Positions 43,745 to 51,302 of a DNA stretch of 64,000 nucleotides are shown here, piece after piece. The notes under the pieces were generated by a model. That model did no database searches. It saw only the letters and a program-made list of their open reading frames with translations, and had not been told where the DNA came from. The number at the start of each line of letters is the position of its first letter. Position 1 is the stretch's first letter. The stretch lies in assembly GCA_018435605.1 (NCBI GenBank), contig JAHDNF010000004.1:62001-126000 (forward strand). The letters are read 5' to 3'. The stretch is from a bacterium (GTDB lineage Bacteria > Auribacterota > Auribacteria > Auribacterales > Auribacteraceae). The position numbers were made by a program, and so were the translations under genes.

Positions 43745-45426
43745 TTTCTTTTGAATTTCTCCAAAACAGTTTTTATTTGCCGGTATACTTTTTTGAACTC
43801 ATCGATATCTTTATTAAAAGGATCTGATACCTCCTTCATGGTATCTGTCAGAAACCCGAACAAATATATTTTGTGGCGGGCATACGGAAAACTGTCGCGC
43901 AATGTTTCAAGGTTGAATTTATCAAAAACAATAATGCAGTCCGCTTGATTTACCAGCGGTTTGTTGATGATCTGCGAACGATGCGCCGATATATCTATAT
44001 CGAATTCACGTGCCGCTAGAATTGCGGTATCAGGGCTTTTCCTATTGGGATACGGATAATATCCGGCGGAAACAATTTTTTTATTTGTGTATAAACGCGC
44101 GACGGCTGAGGCAAAAGGGCTTCTACAGATATTCCCTTTGCATACAAACAACACACACCTAGCTTTTCTGAAAGATTTTTTTGCTTTGCGCCTCGTCAGT
44201 TTTTCAATAATTTTGTCGGTGTATTCCTTGCGAATGTTTCTAAATAAGGTAGAGAATTCCGCAATGCCCGGCTTAGGGTCGTCCAATACCAGCGTATCGT
44301 TGCTTTCTCTAAGGAGCAGGATATTGAAAAACTCCGCTACCACTTTCCACATCGGGCGTGTGGCGAGTGTCGGATCGGTTTTATCCGCGTGATAATTTTG
44401 CCGCATCCACAACCAGTCTCTCGGCAAGTTTCGGCAATACCTGTTTGCACGATAATTTTGCGGAAAACTTTTTTTGCCGTGAACGAACAATTCGTATAAA
44501 TAAAACGGAAAATCGACTCCCAAAGAAACCGGTAACGGTAGTGAACCCCAAAACCTTCCGTTGATTTCAAGCAAAACCCAGCGTCCGGTTTTCGGATCGG
44601 ACTTAAACTCAACCATAGCCACACCGGTGTACCGCAAGGCGCTCAATATGTTTTTTGATGCTTCCAATAAATATGGATCAGGTTTGACGCTTTTGCGATA
44701 CGAACTGCCGCCGCCCATAAGCGGTTCGTGTACCCTTTCATGCTGAAATGCAACAAGACTCTCGCCGTTATGAGCTAATAGCTCAACCCCGATTCCTGTT
44801 CCGATACAGTTTTCCTGTATGATGACGGCAGTATCGTCAGGCACGGTTGTCATTATCTGCTTAAACTCGTCCGCAGAATAGGCTTTCTTTACAAAGTTTC
44901 TGGACGCAGATGTTTTATTGAACGACACAGGAGGTTTTATTACCACCGGAAAACCGAATTCGGTGCATATCTTATCAAGATCGATCAAACCGGTTTTGCG
45001 AATCTCCGTTTGCCGTGGAACGGGTATCCCCAATGACTTGGCTAGGTCGCATGTCTTTTGTTTGTCACGGGTTACATCGTATGCCAGATCGTCCAGCAAA
45101 TAAAACCGGGCATACTTTGACAACTCCTCTTTAAACAAATGCAGATAATATGCGCTCGTATCCTCACACGGAATAACCAAATCGAACTTTTCTTCCTTGA
45201 GCACCGATATCAGAACGTCTTTCCATTCAAGGGAATCGGCTTTAAAATCGATGCCGCTGTGAAATACGCTCAAATAGCGCGATTGCAAAGCCGCTATATC
45301 CGGCGCGCAAAATCCCCCGTGTACTTCGATATTGTTGCGCCCCAAAGACCTGACAACCGACAGGAAACTGCGGTTATCCCTGCCCAAAACAAGAGCCTTA
45401 CCATAGAAGACACGCTTTTTATTCAC
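43741..45426 (-). CDS. Fusion: ATP-grasp ligase and low-molecular-weight protein tyrosine phosphatase
   Basis: A 561-residue fusion. Residues about 1-400 are an ATP-grasp enzyme of the carbamoyl-phosphate-synthase/carboxylate-amine-ligase type: FDLVIPCEDTSAYYL, FPVVIKPPVSFNKTSA (ATP-binding lysine), VAMVEFKSDPKTGRWVLLEINGRFWGSLP (metal ligands Glu, Asn). Residues 423-561 are a complete LMW-PTP: catalytic loop Cys429-x5-Arg435 (CKGNICRS) and the acid in DPFN at about 535. Both catalytic sets look intact. The start overlaps the deacetylase stop by 8 bases and the end overlaps the glycosyltransferase start. ATP-grasp suggests amide or ester ligation to a sugar or peptide; the phosphatase may regulate export as in Wzb systems. 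Confidence 0.88.
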   Translation of the reverse strand: MNKKRVFYGKALVLGRDNRSFLSVVRSLGRNNIEVHGGFCAPDIAALQSRYLSVFHSGIDFKADSLEWKDVLISVLKEEKFDLVIPCEDTSAYYLHLFKEELSKYARFYLLDDLAYDVTRDKQKTCDLAKSLGIPVPRQTEIRKTGLIDLDKICTEFGFPVVIKPPVSFNKTSASRNFVKKAYSADEFKQIMTTVPDDTAVIIQENCIGTGIGVELLAHNGESLVAFQHERVHEPLMGGGSSYRKSVKPDPYLLEASKNILSALRYTGVAMVEFKSDPKTGRWVLLEINGRFWGSLPLPVSLGVDFPFYLYELFVHGKKSFPQNYRANRYCRNLPRDWLWMRQNYHADKTDPTLATRPMWKVVAEFFNILLLRESNDTLVLDDPKPGIAEFSTLFRNIRKEYTDKIIEKLTRRKAKKSFRKARCVLFVCKGNICRSPFASAVARLYTNKKIVSAGYYPYPNRKSPDTAILAAREFDIDISAHRSQIINKPLVNQADCIIVFDKFNLETLRDSFPYARHKIYLFGFLTDTMKEVSDPFNKDIDEFKKVYRQIKTVLEKFKRK

Positions 45427-46339
45427 TGCATATTCCCTTTTGAATAAAATAGTTATGAAATGATTTCAATGTTGCGCCTTTGAAACCGCAACCTTTGATT
45501 TTTTCAAATACGGTTTCCAGTGTTTCGTAAAGTTTTTCAATATCGTGTTTTTCCGGAAATGTAGGGCTACCCGCAGGCATCAACTCCGAAGAATGAATCA
45601 TAAATTCCAAGTAAAGCCGGTTTTCCGCTACCGCTCTGTCAATAATATAAAAAATATCCCGAATGTTATCGCGCATAGGCCGTAACCAGCATAACCTATT
45701 GTCATCGTTTAGCATTATGGTCATAGGCACTTCCAGCAAACCCGAGTTTCCGTATTTACTAATGTCGTGTAGATCAATGAAATAAGCATTCTCTGGGAAA
45801 CCTTTGTAATCGGATCCTCCATCCTTGCATGGGTCGCCTTTCACATTTTTCCAAGACCGGTGCGGCGTAACAGAACAATCTACGCAATACCTATGTTTTA
45901 TAAGAATATTTGCGTAGGTTTCGTCAAACGCCCACCTGCCAGACCTGTGGCTGACTATTGCACATTGAAAAACATCTTCCAGCATGGCAGTCATAAAGGC
46001 TACTTTGCTGTCTATGATATCAGGCGGATATTCGATCAGGTACGGATGATGCTCGTTGTCGTCGCCGGTCAAGTCAAAAAACGGAGGCGAATTCCAAGCA
46101 TGCAGATGCATACCGATTTCCGCGGTGTTGCGGCGCAGAGCGTCGCAGGCAAACTCGCAAAATACCGGCGACTGCGCCATCTCGTAATTTGTCAGGTAGG
46201 TAGGATAAAAACCGAACCGTTCGCATATTGCCTGAAAACGGGGTATGTAACGCGCGTTATCCGTGGTTATCTCTGTTGATCTGCGCCATAAATTGTCGCC
46301 TTCGGTATCAACAGTTATGATAAAAAATCTATTATCCAT
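45419..46339 (-). CDS. Polysaccharide deacetylase-like (NodB/WalW-type) protein
   Basis: A 306-residue protein of the NodB-homology type. It opens FFIITVDTEGDNLW (metal and base aspartates), followed by IGMHLHAWNSPPF (zinc histidines) and SHRSGRWAFDETYANIL. These match WalW-type deacetylases seen in polysaccharide loci. No signal peptide, so it probably acts on a cytoplasmic, lipid- or nucleotide-linked sugar. I use ATG at 46339; the frame goes one codon further to a TTG. It heads the leftward set deacetylase, ATP-grasp/phosphatase, glycosyltransferase. Confidence 0.8.
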   Translation of the reverse strand: MDNRFFIITVDTEGDNLWRRSTEITTDNARYIPRFQAICERFGFYPTYLTNYEMAQSPVFCEFACDALRRNTAEIGMHLHAWNSPPFFDLTGDDNEHHPYLIEYPPDIIDSKVAFMTAMLEDVFQCAIVSHRSGRWAFDETYANILIKHRYCVDCSVTPHRSWKNVKGDPCKDGGSDYKGFPENAYFIDLHDISKYGNSGLLEVPMTIMLNDDNRLCWLRPMRDNIRDIFYIIDRAVAENRLYLEFMIHSSELMPAGSPTFPEKHDIEKLYETLETVFEKIKGCGFKGATLKSFHNYFIQKGICSE

Positions 46340-46470
46340 CAATCCGGCTTTTTTCGTGTCTGTGTGGTGAACTGTCAGCTAAAATATACCCGATTTATTT
46401 TTCTGCGGTCAATACATTTTATCCCACTGCAACAGTGATTGTACGTATAATTTGTCTGCGGATTTATCTG

Positions 46471-46499
46471 TTGAAAGAGGCAAAACTATATTGTATATT
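46471..46499 (+). promoter_or_regulatory. Good candidate promoter for the second TylF-type gene
   Basis: TTGAAA (46471-46476, five of six), 17-base spacer, TATATT (46494-46499, five of six). Start near 46506 would leave a leader of about 37 bases before ATG 46543. Confidence 0.5.
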
Positions 46500-46542
46500 T
46501 GCCTAATATGATTTTGAATCCGCTACCTTATAAAGAGTCGCC

Positions 46543-47166
46543 ATGAGTTCATTTATCGACAACCTGCTTGAAAGATTTCCGAGAATCACGACGAATATTA
46601 CAGAATACCAGCTGAAATTCGTTATGGAATGCCTTGCGATCACCATAAAAGAAAATGTCCCAGGCGACATTGTGGAGCTCGGATGCCACGAAGGCACGAC
46701 TTCGCTTTTCATCCGCAGAGTGCTAGACCATTACAAGAGCGATAAAGAATTTTATGTGTACGATTCTTTTGAAGGTCTGCCAAAAAAATCGGAACACGAT
46801 CAGGGCACCACATCTTTACAGCGTTATGAGGGAGAACTAAAAACCGAGCAGGAAGTTCTGACCGGCAATTTTGAAAAGGCAGGCTTAAAATTACCTGTGA
46901 TAACCAAAGGCTGGTTTGCCGATATCCCTGATGAAAAATATCCCAAAAAAATATCTTTTGCCTTTTTCGACGGCGATTTTTATTCTTCAATAATCGACAG
47001 TTTCGCAAAAACATACGACAAACTATCTCCAAACGCTATCGTGTGCGTTCATGATTACAATTATGTGTGCCTGCCGGGGGTACGCAAAGCCTGCATGGAT
47101 TATCTGGCTGACAGGCCTGAAGCTGTTTTCGGTTGCCGAGGCGTAGGTTATATGGTTAAAGAGTAG
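46543..47166 (+). CDS. TylF-family SAM-dependent methyltransferase
   Basis: A 207-residue class I methyltransferase of the macrocin-O-methyltransferase group. Motifs: IVELGCHEGTTSLFIRRVL (SAM loop), YVYDSFEGLPKKSE, and metal aspartates in AFFDGDFYSS and VCVHDYNY. Compact, near the lower limit of the family. It has its own promoter-like sequence and stands between two leftward operons. Together with the gene at 29514 it gives the island two Mg2+-dependent sugar-type O-methyltransferases that flank the glycosyltransferase genes. Confidence 0.87.
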   Translation: MSSFIDNLLERFPRITTNITEYQLKFVMECLAITIKENVPGDIVELGCHEGTTSLFIRRVLDHYKSDKEFYVYDSFEGLPKKSEHDQGTTSLQRYEGELKTEQEVLTGNFEKAGLKLPVITKGWFADIPDEKYPKKISFAFFDGDFYSSIIDSFAKTYDKLSPNAIVCVHDYNYVCLPGVRKACMDYLADRPEAVFGCRGVGYMVKE

Positions 47167-47223
47167 CTTAACCGATTGTATTTGCGCCTTTCGAAAACGG
47201 TTAGATATGCTAAATCCGATCTT

Positions 47224-48294
47224 CTATTTAATCTCACTATAAATAGATTCGCTCCGGTCGAAAAAATCATCGAGAAATATAAAATTATCTACGCGAGAAG
47301 TATATTTAGAAACTGTAACTAAAACATCCGGTATCTGCCCCACTACTGTAGAGAGTATCGGTTTATCTACAGAATATAATTTTTCCAACGGCATACAGGG
47401 GATTCCGTCATACTGTCCGTCCGAACCCTTGTACTTCGCATCGAAAACACCTAAAATATGCTGTTTGATATAAGGGTATATTTGTTTAAAATAAGATCCT
47501 GCTCCATATATATATATCTGTTTGTCAGCAATATAAGATATGAGTTGTTCGAGAGTGAATTTTGGTACTTGACTATTGTAATGACTTCTCGGATCGTCGA
47601 TTATACCGTATTTTTTCAGCCGTGTTTTTCCTAAAGACATATTGTTTTTCCGTGTTTCCTGCAGGCTGTTGATGTTGGTGCCTTTGTTGAGGCGTTTGTG
47701 ATATTCGCAGGTATATTCATCTATATGAATAAATGTTGTATATCCGGAAAAACGAAACCACATATCCCAGTCTTCTCCGAAGGATATCGACTCGTCAAAG
47801 TATCCTGCCTGCTCAAAAAGTTTCCTGTGATGCAAAATACTGCAAGTAGGCATAAAACTATGGCGCCGGATCAGACTGCGATGATACGGCGAGTATATGC
47901 GCGGGGTTTTACGAACTTCCGTACAGTCGTCATTTTCGTATACAGTGACGCATCCGCTGTATACAAAGTCCGCCGAATGTTTTTCAATAGCATCCACAAC
48001 TGTCTGTAAATGATGGGTATAATATAAATCGTCATCGTCAAGGTATGCGATATACTTGCCTTTAGATACTAAAACGCCGGCGTTTCTTACTCCCGGCCCT
48101 GTTCTTGACCCTGTCGCTATATACACAAACCGCGGATCGTCGAACCGGTCGACTATATGACGCACATCCGCGCCCGAGTCATTTATAATGATAGCCTCGA
48201 AATCGGTAAAAGTTTGTTTTGACACGCTTTCCAACGCCCGCCCGATAAACTTCGGACGGTTGTATGTAGGTATGATGATTGACACCAACGGCAT
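47224..48294 (-). CDS. GT2 glycosyltransferase with C-terminal Rossmann-type module
   Basis: A 356-residue protein. The first 220 residues are a GT-A glycosyltransferase: PLVSIIIPTYNRPKFIGRALESV, AYLDDDDLYYTHHL (metal DxD) and FGEDWDMWFRF. From about 255 there is another module with IYIYGAGSYFKQIYPYIKQHILGVFDAK, a nucleotide-binding GAG motif as in the protein at 31499. Ribosome site AAGGAA 9 bases before ATG. Cytosolic or membrane-associated, adding a sugar in surface-glycan assembly. Family firm, sugar unknown. Confidence 0.88.
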   Translation of the reverse strand: MPLVSIIIPTYNRPKFIGRALESVSKQTFTDFEAIIINDSGADVRHIVDRFDDPRFVYIATGSRTGPGVRNAGVLVSKGKYIAYLDDDDLYYTHHLQTVVDAIEKHSADFVYSGCVTVYENDDCTEVRKTPRIYSPYHRSLIRRHSFMPTCSILHHRKLFEQAGYFDESISFGEDWDMWFRFSGYTTFIHIDEYTCEYHKRLNKGTNINSLQETRKNNMSLGKTRLKKYGIIDDPRSHYNSQVPKFTLEQLISYIADKQIYIYGAGSYFKQIYPYIKQHILGVFDAKYKGSDGQYDGIPCMPLEKLYSVDKPILSTVVGQIPDVLVTVSKYTSRVDNFIFLDDFFDRSESIYSEIK

Positions 48295-48366
48295 TTATTA
48301 TGTTTCCTTTTTACATATTAGTTTGACCGCAACAAATTAAGCAAAAAACATACCTGTTGCGCCTTT

Positions 48367-48404
48367 ATGAGTTATCATTTCAAGTACACAAAATGGTAAC
48401 TCAT
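48367..48404. repeat. 14-base inverted repeat with 10-base loop upstream of a PEP-CTERM gene
   Basis: ATGAGTTATCATTT (48367-48380) and AAATGGTAACTCAT (48391-48404) pair over 14 positions with one G-U wobble. It lies between the divergent GT2 and PEP-CTERM genes. With no T-run it is more likely an operator or leader hairpin than a terminator. Confidence 0.6.
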
Positions 48405-48428
48405 CTGTAGTAAAAATAGATATTGATG

Positions 48429-48448
48429 TGTTATAATTTTATTATAAC
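48429..48448 (+). promoter_or_regulatory. Extended -10 promoter inside a 19-base palindrome, PEP-CTERM gene
   Basis: TG-T-TATAAT at 48429-48437 is an extended -10 and overlaps the perfect palindrome at 48430-48448 (eight-base arms GTTATAAT, three-base centre TTT). The arms resemble PerR-box arms (TTATAAT/ATTATAA) but with three rather than one central base. A factor binding here would cover the promoter. Confidence 0.45.
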
Positions 48449-48482
48449 GTGTAAATTCTGTTTCAAACCACAGGAGACAATC

Positions 48483-49046
48483 ATGAAAAAAGCATTGTTG
48501 ATTGCCGTTGCGTTACTTACCTTGTCTACCTCTTCATTCTCCGCAACGGGCACCTCTGATGGGGTGATCACACTGAATTTTTACGAGGACACACAACAGG
48601 ATATTGATAATCTGTGGGTACTAGATTTTACTATGAATGATATTAACCCATATATTTTGGGCGGGTGGTTTGCTATACGTTTTGGCAACAATAAAATAAA
48701 TTTTGAAAATGAGTATAACGCATTGTCACCTTACTTTAGCGTTAGTAAATATTTTCCAACAGCTTATTTTGAAGATTATGTTCAAGATATAAGTTCTGTT
48801 GGAAAGCCAATGATTCCAGTTGGAACCAGTTTTTCTATTTATGGCATACCGAATGAATTGTTTTATCAAACTGAAGAAGTCGAATTAAGACCAATCATAG
48901 GTACAATAGATATAATTTTGAATGGAGAGAGTATGCAATTAACTGGCCCTATTTATTTTGCGGAATCCGTTCCCGAACCGATAAGTATGGGACTTTTTGT
49001 TTTTGGTGCTATTTTCATTAAATCATTTATCAAAAAACATCTATAA
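48483..49046 (+). CDS. PEP-CTERM anchored surface protein
   Basis: A 187-residue exported protein: signal peptide (MKKALLIAVALLTLSTSSFSA) and C-terminal PEP-CTERM signal (VPEPISMGLFVFGAIFI, then KSFIKKHL). The middle of about 135 residues is probably beta-rich, with no recognised domain. I choose the ATG at 48483, with AGGAG 5-6 bases upstream, over a longer frame to 48423 that would start before the signal peptide. The coding sequence is visibly more AT-rich than its neighbours, suggesting recent acquisition or relaxed selection. A terminator-like hairpin follows. A second substrate for an exosortase not present here. Confidence 0.8.
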   Translation: MKKALLIAVALLTLSTSSFSATGTSDGVITLNFYEDTQQDIDNLWVLDFTMNDINPYILGGWFAIRFGNNKINFENEYNALSPYFSVSKYFPTAYFEDYVQDISSVGKPMIPVGTSFSIYGIPNELFYQTEEVELRPIIGTIDIILNGESMQLTGPIYFAESVPEPISMGLFVFGAIFIKSFIKKHL

Positions 49047-49085
49047 TTTAACATTAACAGTCCTGTTTAAATTTTTTATTTTTTG
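49045..49085 (+). terminator. Probable rho-independent terminator after the PEP-CTERM gene
   Basis: AATTTAACA (49045-49053) pairs with TGTTTAAATT (49064-49073) with one bulged base and a 10-base loop, and is followed by a T-rich stretch to 49084. It begins at the stop of the PEP-CTERM gene. The stem is AT-rich and therefore weak. Confidence 0.45.
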
Positions 49086-49141
49086 ATTTCTTTTATTATT
49101 TTGATTGTGGTACCATAAATATCAATCTCGCAACTTATTTC

Positions 49142-49169
49142 TTGACCTTTAGAGTGAATTAATCATAAA
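49142..49169 (+). promoter_or_regulatory. Candidate promoter of the orphan sensor kinase
   Basis: TTGACC (49142-49147, five of six) and CATAAA (49164-49169, four of six) 16 bases apart, about 115 bases before the ATG at 49284. Confidence 0.32.
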
Positions 49170-49283
49170 ACACAATTGATATTTTATTCGCTATTTACCT
49201 TGTACTCCGGTTACAATTAAAAGAATCTCCAAGCTGATTATTCAAAGATATCGAGATCTATCACCTGAAAGGCAGTTCTTAAA

Positions 49284-51146
49284 ATGAGCGGAAACTATAT
49301 TCTATTGCGCAGGTTATTGAAAATATTCATACCCGCGTTACTGACTATCGTTCTGTACATTATCGCAATATTCGTAATTATCCTGCCTAATATAGAACAA
49401 GGCTTCATCGAACGAAAAAAAGAGATGACCAAACGCCTGGTTGAATCGCAGTGGCATATTCTTGAATATTATCACAGCTTGGAAAAACAAGGTATACGCA
49501 CCCGTCAACAAGCTCAGGAACGGGCTAAGGCGTTGTTTCACGAAATCAGATACGGCCATGAAAAACTGGATTATTTCTGGGTAAACGATTTTCAATGCAG
49601 AATGATTTCCCACCCATACCGTCCCGACTTGGAAAATAAAGACTTAAGCACTCTAGCCGACCCAAACGGAAAATTTCTGGTTGCGGAATTCGTAAACACC
49701 GTAATGAAAGATTGTGAAGGGTACGTGGATTATATATGGCAATGGCACGCCGATGAAGCTAAACTTGCTCACAAGTTATCTTTTGTTAAAGGGTTTTGGC
49801 CGTGGGGCTGGATCATAGGAACCGGCGTTTATATTGAAGATGTTCAGACCGAAGTAAATCAGTTCATAAAAAAGATCGTCAAATTCTCTGCAGTCATTCT
49901 GGCAATAGTAACATCTTTATCAATACTAATTGTGGTTCAAAGTAGCATATCCGACCGAAAACGGATTATTACTGAAGAGAATCTTGCAAAAAGCCACGCT
50001 GAATATAAATCGCTGGTTGAACATATCAATCTTGGAGTATTCCGCACAACCGTAGAAGGAGAAGGAAGGTTTATCAAAGTGAATACGGCAATGGCGCGAA
50101 TATTCGGATATGATTCTGTTGAAGAACTCATGTCGATCACTCCAGCGTGTTTATATGAAGATTTGAAAGACCGCGACATTTTTTTATCTGAGATTGCCTG
50201 TAGCAAAAGAATAAAAAATAAAGAACTGCGTCTGAAAAAAAAGGACGGAACTTTGTTCTGGGCATTGTTGAGTCTCACCATAACAACCGACGCGCACGGC
50301 AATACAACATTCATTGACGGAGTGCTGGAAGATATTACAGAGCATAAGAAAATGACTGCCGAGAAAGAAGAATTGCTTAAAACTCTCGCCCGAAAAAACG
50401 AAGAACTTGAAAGTATCATTTACGTCAGTTCACATGATTTGCGCACCCCTTTGATAAATATTCAAGGGTTCCGTTCGGAACTGGAAAAAAGCTGTGCTTT
50501 TCTCAAACAGCTTATTGATGAAGTCAAAATACAGGGAAAATCTAAAGAATTGATAGAGCCGGTAGTGCAAAACGACATTCCTCGTGCATTACATCACATC
50601 CGCATGGGTATCAGCAAAATAGGAAATCTGATCGACGGGCTTTTGACCCTTTCCAAAGTAAGCTCCGTAAAACAAACGCAAAACGTCATAGATGTGCATA
50701 CTCTGATTCGCGATATCATACAAAACAAACAGCCTATTCTTGCAGAAAAACGCGCATCGGTAGTCATCGATGTCCTTCCGCCGTGTAAAGGAAATTTATC
50801 GGCGTTGAAAGACGTTTTCTCCAATATTATAGATAACGCTATTCACTTTCGTCATCCTGAACGGCCTTTAAAGGTTCATATATACGGACAAACCGACGAC
50901 GCACGGGTTATATACTGCATCGAAGACAACGGAATAGGCATCAAACCGGAATATCAGCAAAAGATTTTCAATATTTTCCACAAACTTCAACCTCACGATT
51001 CCTCTGCCGGAGAAGGGCTGGGCTTGACTGTAGCAAAACGTATCCTCGACCGCCTTGACGGTACTATTTGGCTTGAATCGGAATACGGGCAATTTACCAG
51101 ATTCTACGTATCTTTGCCGGCTTATAAAACCGATATACAATCTTAA
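49284..51146 (+). CDS. Membrane sensor histidine kinase (single Cache-PAS-HisKA-HATPase)
   Basis: A 620-residue sensor kinase. Order: helix 1 (IPALLTIVLYIIAIFVIIL), extracytoplasmic single Cache domain (about 36-190; YFWVNDFQCRMISHPYRPDLENKD, FVKGFWPWGWIIGTGVYIEDV), helix 2 (FSAVILAIVTSLSILIVV), PAS (about 240-365; LVEHINLGVFRTTVEG, EDITEHK), HisKA with His384 (SSHDLRTPL), ATPase domain with NIIDNAIHF, DNGIGI and GEGLGLTVA. There is no HAMP domain. All catalytic motifs are intact. No response regulator, binding protein or other partner is adjacent, so its pathway is unknown. The Cache type often senses small organic acids. Confidence 0.9.
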   Translation: MSGNYILLRRLLKIFIPALLTIVLYIIAIFVIILPNIEQGFIERKKEMTKRLVESQWHILEYYHSLEKQGIRTRQQAQERAKALFHEIRYGHEKLDYFWVNDFQCRMISHPYRPDLENKDLSTLADPNGKFLVAEFVNTVMKDCEGYVDYIWQWHADEAKLAHKLSFVKGFWPWGWIIGTGVYIEDVQTEVNQFIKKIVKFSAVILAIVTSLSILIVVQSSISDRKRIITEENLAKSHAEYKSLVEHINLGVFRTTVEGEGRFIKVNTAMARIFGYDSVEELMSITPACLYEDLKDRDIFLSEIACSKRIKNKELRLKKKDGTLFWALLSLTITTDAHGNTTFIDGVLEDITEHKKMTAEKEELLKTLARKNEELESIIYVSSHDLRTPLINIQGFRSELEKSCAFLKQLIDEVKIQGKSKELIEPVVQNDIPRALHHIRMGISKIGNLIDGLLTLSKVSSVKQTQNVIDVHTLIRDIIQNKQPILAEKRASVVIDVLPPCKGNLSALKDVFSNIIDNAIHFRHPERPLKVHIYGQTDDARVIYCIEDNGIGIKPEYQQKIFNIFHKLQPHDSSAGEGLGLTVAKRILDRLDGTIWLESEYGQFTRFYVSLPAYKTDIQS

Positions 51147-51214
51147 AAAACTGCGATTTTACCATATATAAGCCTGCCTGAATTTAATATATCACAATTC
51201 CGATAGCAAAAAAC

Positions 51215-51243
51215 TTGAATAACCGAATTGGGTCGGTTAGAAT
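51215..51243 (+). promoter_or_regulatory. Candidate promoter with an inverted repeat in its spacer (GtrB-like gene)
   Basis: TTGAAT (51215-51220) and TAGAAT (51238-51243) are 17 bases apart. The spacer holds AACCGA-attggg-TCGGTT (51221-51238), a perfect six-base inverted repeat that a repressor could use. Confidence 0.42.
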
Positions 51244-51302
51244 AATTGCTTGTTTTGTAAGATAATAGATGCATAAGGTTCAGCAAAAAGGAAAAATAAA
51301 TA

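Noticed and set aside
46424-46436. CACTG-CAA-CAGTG palindrome as operator
   Set aside because: Five-base arms are within chance expectation in a 200-base gap, and it is not placed at a promoter element.
47169-47203. TAACCG ... CGGTTA inverted repeat between converging genes, as a bidirectional terminator
   Set aside because: Only six base pairs with a 23-base loop and no T-run; can arise by chance.
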